A DNA stretch of 6,466 bases. Origin: an uncultured Bacillaceae bacterium. Lineage in GTDB: Bacteria; Bacillota; Bacilli; Bacillales; Caldibacillaceae. The stretch covers positions 1 to 6,466 of the forward strand of contig CALKAK010000173.1 in the NCBI GenBank assembly GCA_937983015.1, given 5' to 3'. How positions within the stretch are numbered: the first letter of the stretch is position 1; each line of letters starts with the position of its first letter. The position numbers were made by a program, and so were the translations under genes. Of this stretch, positions 5,371 to 6,466 are shown one piece after another. The notes beneath the pieces were generated by a model. It had not been told where the DNA came from. It saw only the letters and a program-made list of their open reading frames with translations, and ran no database searches.

Positions 5371-6366
5371 ATGAGTAAGTGGAGAAAGCTTCTCTACGTC
5401 TGTATCGCAACAGGCATGCTGCTTTTAGCCGGTTGCGGAAACCAAGAACAGGGAGAGGGAGATGAGCAAGGAAACGGGGAAAAGGAGCTGGCGATCGGGA
5501 TCACGCAAATCGCAGATCACCCCTCGCTCAACGCTGCAACAGAAGGATTTAAACAAGCGCTTGAAGATGCAGGGCTTAAAGTGAAGTACGATGAACAAAA
5601 CGCACAAGGAGATCCTAATACGGCGAAGACGATCACTCAAAATCTGGTCGCGGCAAATGTTGATTTAATCTTCGCGAACGCGACACCGGCCGCCCAGGCC
5701 GCCTTGAGTGAAACGAAGGAAATTCCCATCGTCTTTACTTCTGTCACCGATCCGGTAGGTGCTGAACTTGTCGCATCGATGGAAGCACCGGGTGGCAATG
5801 TCACAGGAACCGCGGATATGCATCCAGAGGCGATACCGAAAACGGTCGAATTCATCGATCAATACTTTGAGGGTTCGGTGATCGGTACCATTTACAATGC
5901 CGGTGAGCAAAATTCGGTACGGCAGGTCGAAATCATGGAAGAGGCCCTCGAAGGCACGAACTGGTCACTCATCACCCGTTCCGTAAGCAATACCTCGGAG
6001 GTTAAGCAGGCGGCTGATTCTCTTGTAGGTGAAGTCGATGTGATCTTTATCGTCACGGATAATACGGTTGTCTCTGCACTGGAAGGGGTCATCGCAGTGG
6101 CCGAGGAACACCAGATTCCGCTATTTGTCGGTGAGCACGATTCTGTCAAACGGGGTGGATTCGCTGCCTACGGTTTTGATTATTACGACATCGGTTATGA
6201 AGCCGGGCAACTTGCCGTACAGATTTTGCAAGACGGAAAATCCCCCGGGGAAATTCCGGCCCAGTATCCGCAAAATTTAACCTTGCTCATCAATAAGGAA
6301 GCAGCGGTGAAAATGGGGATCGAACTGTTACCTGAATGGGATGACGTAGCTGAATACGTGGAGTGA
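5371..6366 (+). CDS. ABC transporter substrate-binding lipoprotein, ABC_sub_bind (TrpX-like) family
   Basis: A 331-residue secreted lipoprotein. Residues 1-21 are a signal peptide (MSKWRKLL basic start, hydrophobic core) with lipobox LAGC, so Cys22 is the lipidated first residue of the mature protein, followed by a Gly/Glu/Gln-rich linker (23-38). The binding domain starts with LAIGITQIADHPSLNAATEG (40-59). Family signatures follow: FANATPAAQAALSE (101-114), IVFTSVTDPVGAELV (120-134), GGNVTGTADM (141-150), IYNAGEQNSVRQVE (174-187), IFIVTDNTVVSALE (225-238), LFVGEHDSVKRGGFAAYGFDY (251-271, given as its ends) and YEAGQLAVQILQDGK (276-290). It would be anchored outside the membrane and deliver solute to a permease/ATPase pair, probably encoded beyond the window. 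Relatives such as streptococcal TrpX bind aromatic amino acids, but the substrate cannot be read from sequence, and there is no T-box here. It has its own strong promoter. Confidence 0.9.
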   Translation: MSKWRKLLYVCIATGMLLLAGCGNQEQGEGDEQGNGEKELAIGITQIADHPSLNAATEGFKQALEDAGLKVKYDEQNAQGDPNTAKTITQNLVAANVDLIFANATPAAQAALSETKEIPIVFTSVTDPVGAELVASMEAPGGNVTGTADMHPEAIPKTVEFIDQYFEGSVIGTIYNAGEQNSVRQVEIMEEALEGTNWSLITRSVSNTSEVKQAADSLVGEVDVIFIVTDNTVVSALEGVIAVAEEHQIPLFVGEHDSVKRGGFAAYGFDYYDIGYEAGQLAVQILQDGKSPGEIPAQYPQNLTLLINKEAAVKMGIELLPEWDDVAEYVE

Positions 6367-6406
6367 TCTTAATTTTTATCGCCAAATCCTTTATGGCATT
6401 ACAGCG

Positions 6407-6466
6407 GAAAAGAGTGTGACGGATCGGATCTTCGTCATGCTCTTTTCTCCTGAAAAGGATCTTTTT
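6407..6466 (+). terminator. Strong hairpin after the binding-protein gene, terminator or attenuator
   Basis: GAAAAGAGTGTGACG (6407-6421) pairs with CGTCATGCTCTTTTC (6433-6447), 15 pairs with two G-U wobbles. A second small hairpin, TCCT-GAAA-AGGA (6448-6459), abuts it and is followed by TCTTTTT at the window edge. The T-run lies after the second hairpin rather than directly after the main stem. This may give partial termination before downstream transporter genes. The window ends here, so the tail may be longer. Confidence 0.6.

Overview
The window looks like chromosomal DNA from a low-to-mid-GC Firmicute of the Bacillaceae type. Strong AGGAGG-type ribosome binding sites, a TTG start, short intergenic regions and Rho-independent terminators all fit. 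Almost every gene matches a neighbour from the ecs / yhaA / hmoB / yhfHI-lplJ part of the Bacillus subtilis map. I cannot name the species from sequence alone. I see no transposase, integrase, tRNA, CRISPR array or phage gene, so this reads as housekeeping chromosome rather than an accessory island.

Layout, left to right. (1) Positions 1-917, plus strand: the 3' end of ecsB (ABC transporter permease) and a complete ecsC. (2) A long hairpin at 991-1038 lies between convergent genes and has T-rich flanks on both sides, so it can end transcription from either direction. (3) Positions 1047-3267, minus strand, read right to left: yhfH (45-residue putative zinc-binding protein), a perfect-palindrome terminator, hmoB (YhgC/TRAP-family heme monooxygenase), an unrecognised 45-codon ORF in frame with hmoB just after its stop, and yhaA (M20 amidohydrolase with a TTG start). 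(4) Positions 3268-3465: a very AT-rich divergent control region with a 12-bp direct repeat at exactly 30 bp, palindromes, and promoters for yhfH (minus) and yhfI-lplJ (plus). (5) Positions 3466-5232, plus strand: yhfI (metallo-beta-lactamase-fold hydrolase) and lplJ (lipoate-protein ligase), closed by a clear terminator. (6) Positions 5298-6466, plus strand: a textbook sigma-A promoter, a lipoprotein substrate-binding protein of the TrpX/ABC_sub_bind type, and a strong hairpin that may separate it from permease and ATPase genes beyond the window.

Functionally the genes are a mix: Ecs transporter (linked in B. subtilis to secretion and regulated proteolysis), amide hydrolysis, heme turnover, lipoate salvage and amino-acid-type solute uptake. 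I found no clearly new multi-gene system. The points most worth a second look are the unrecognised small ORF after hmoB, the repeat-rich divergent control region, and the short yhfH gene that a 60-residue ORF cutoff misses. No interval longer than 300 bases lacks a gene; the longest is the 198-base control region between yhfH and yhfI.
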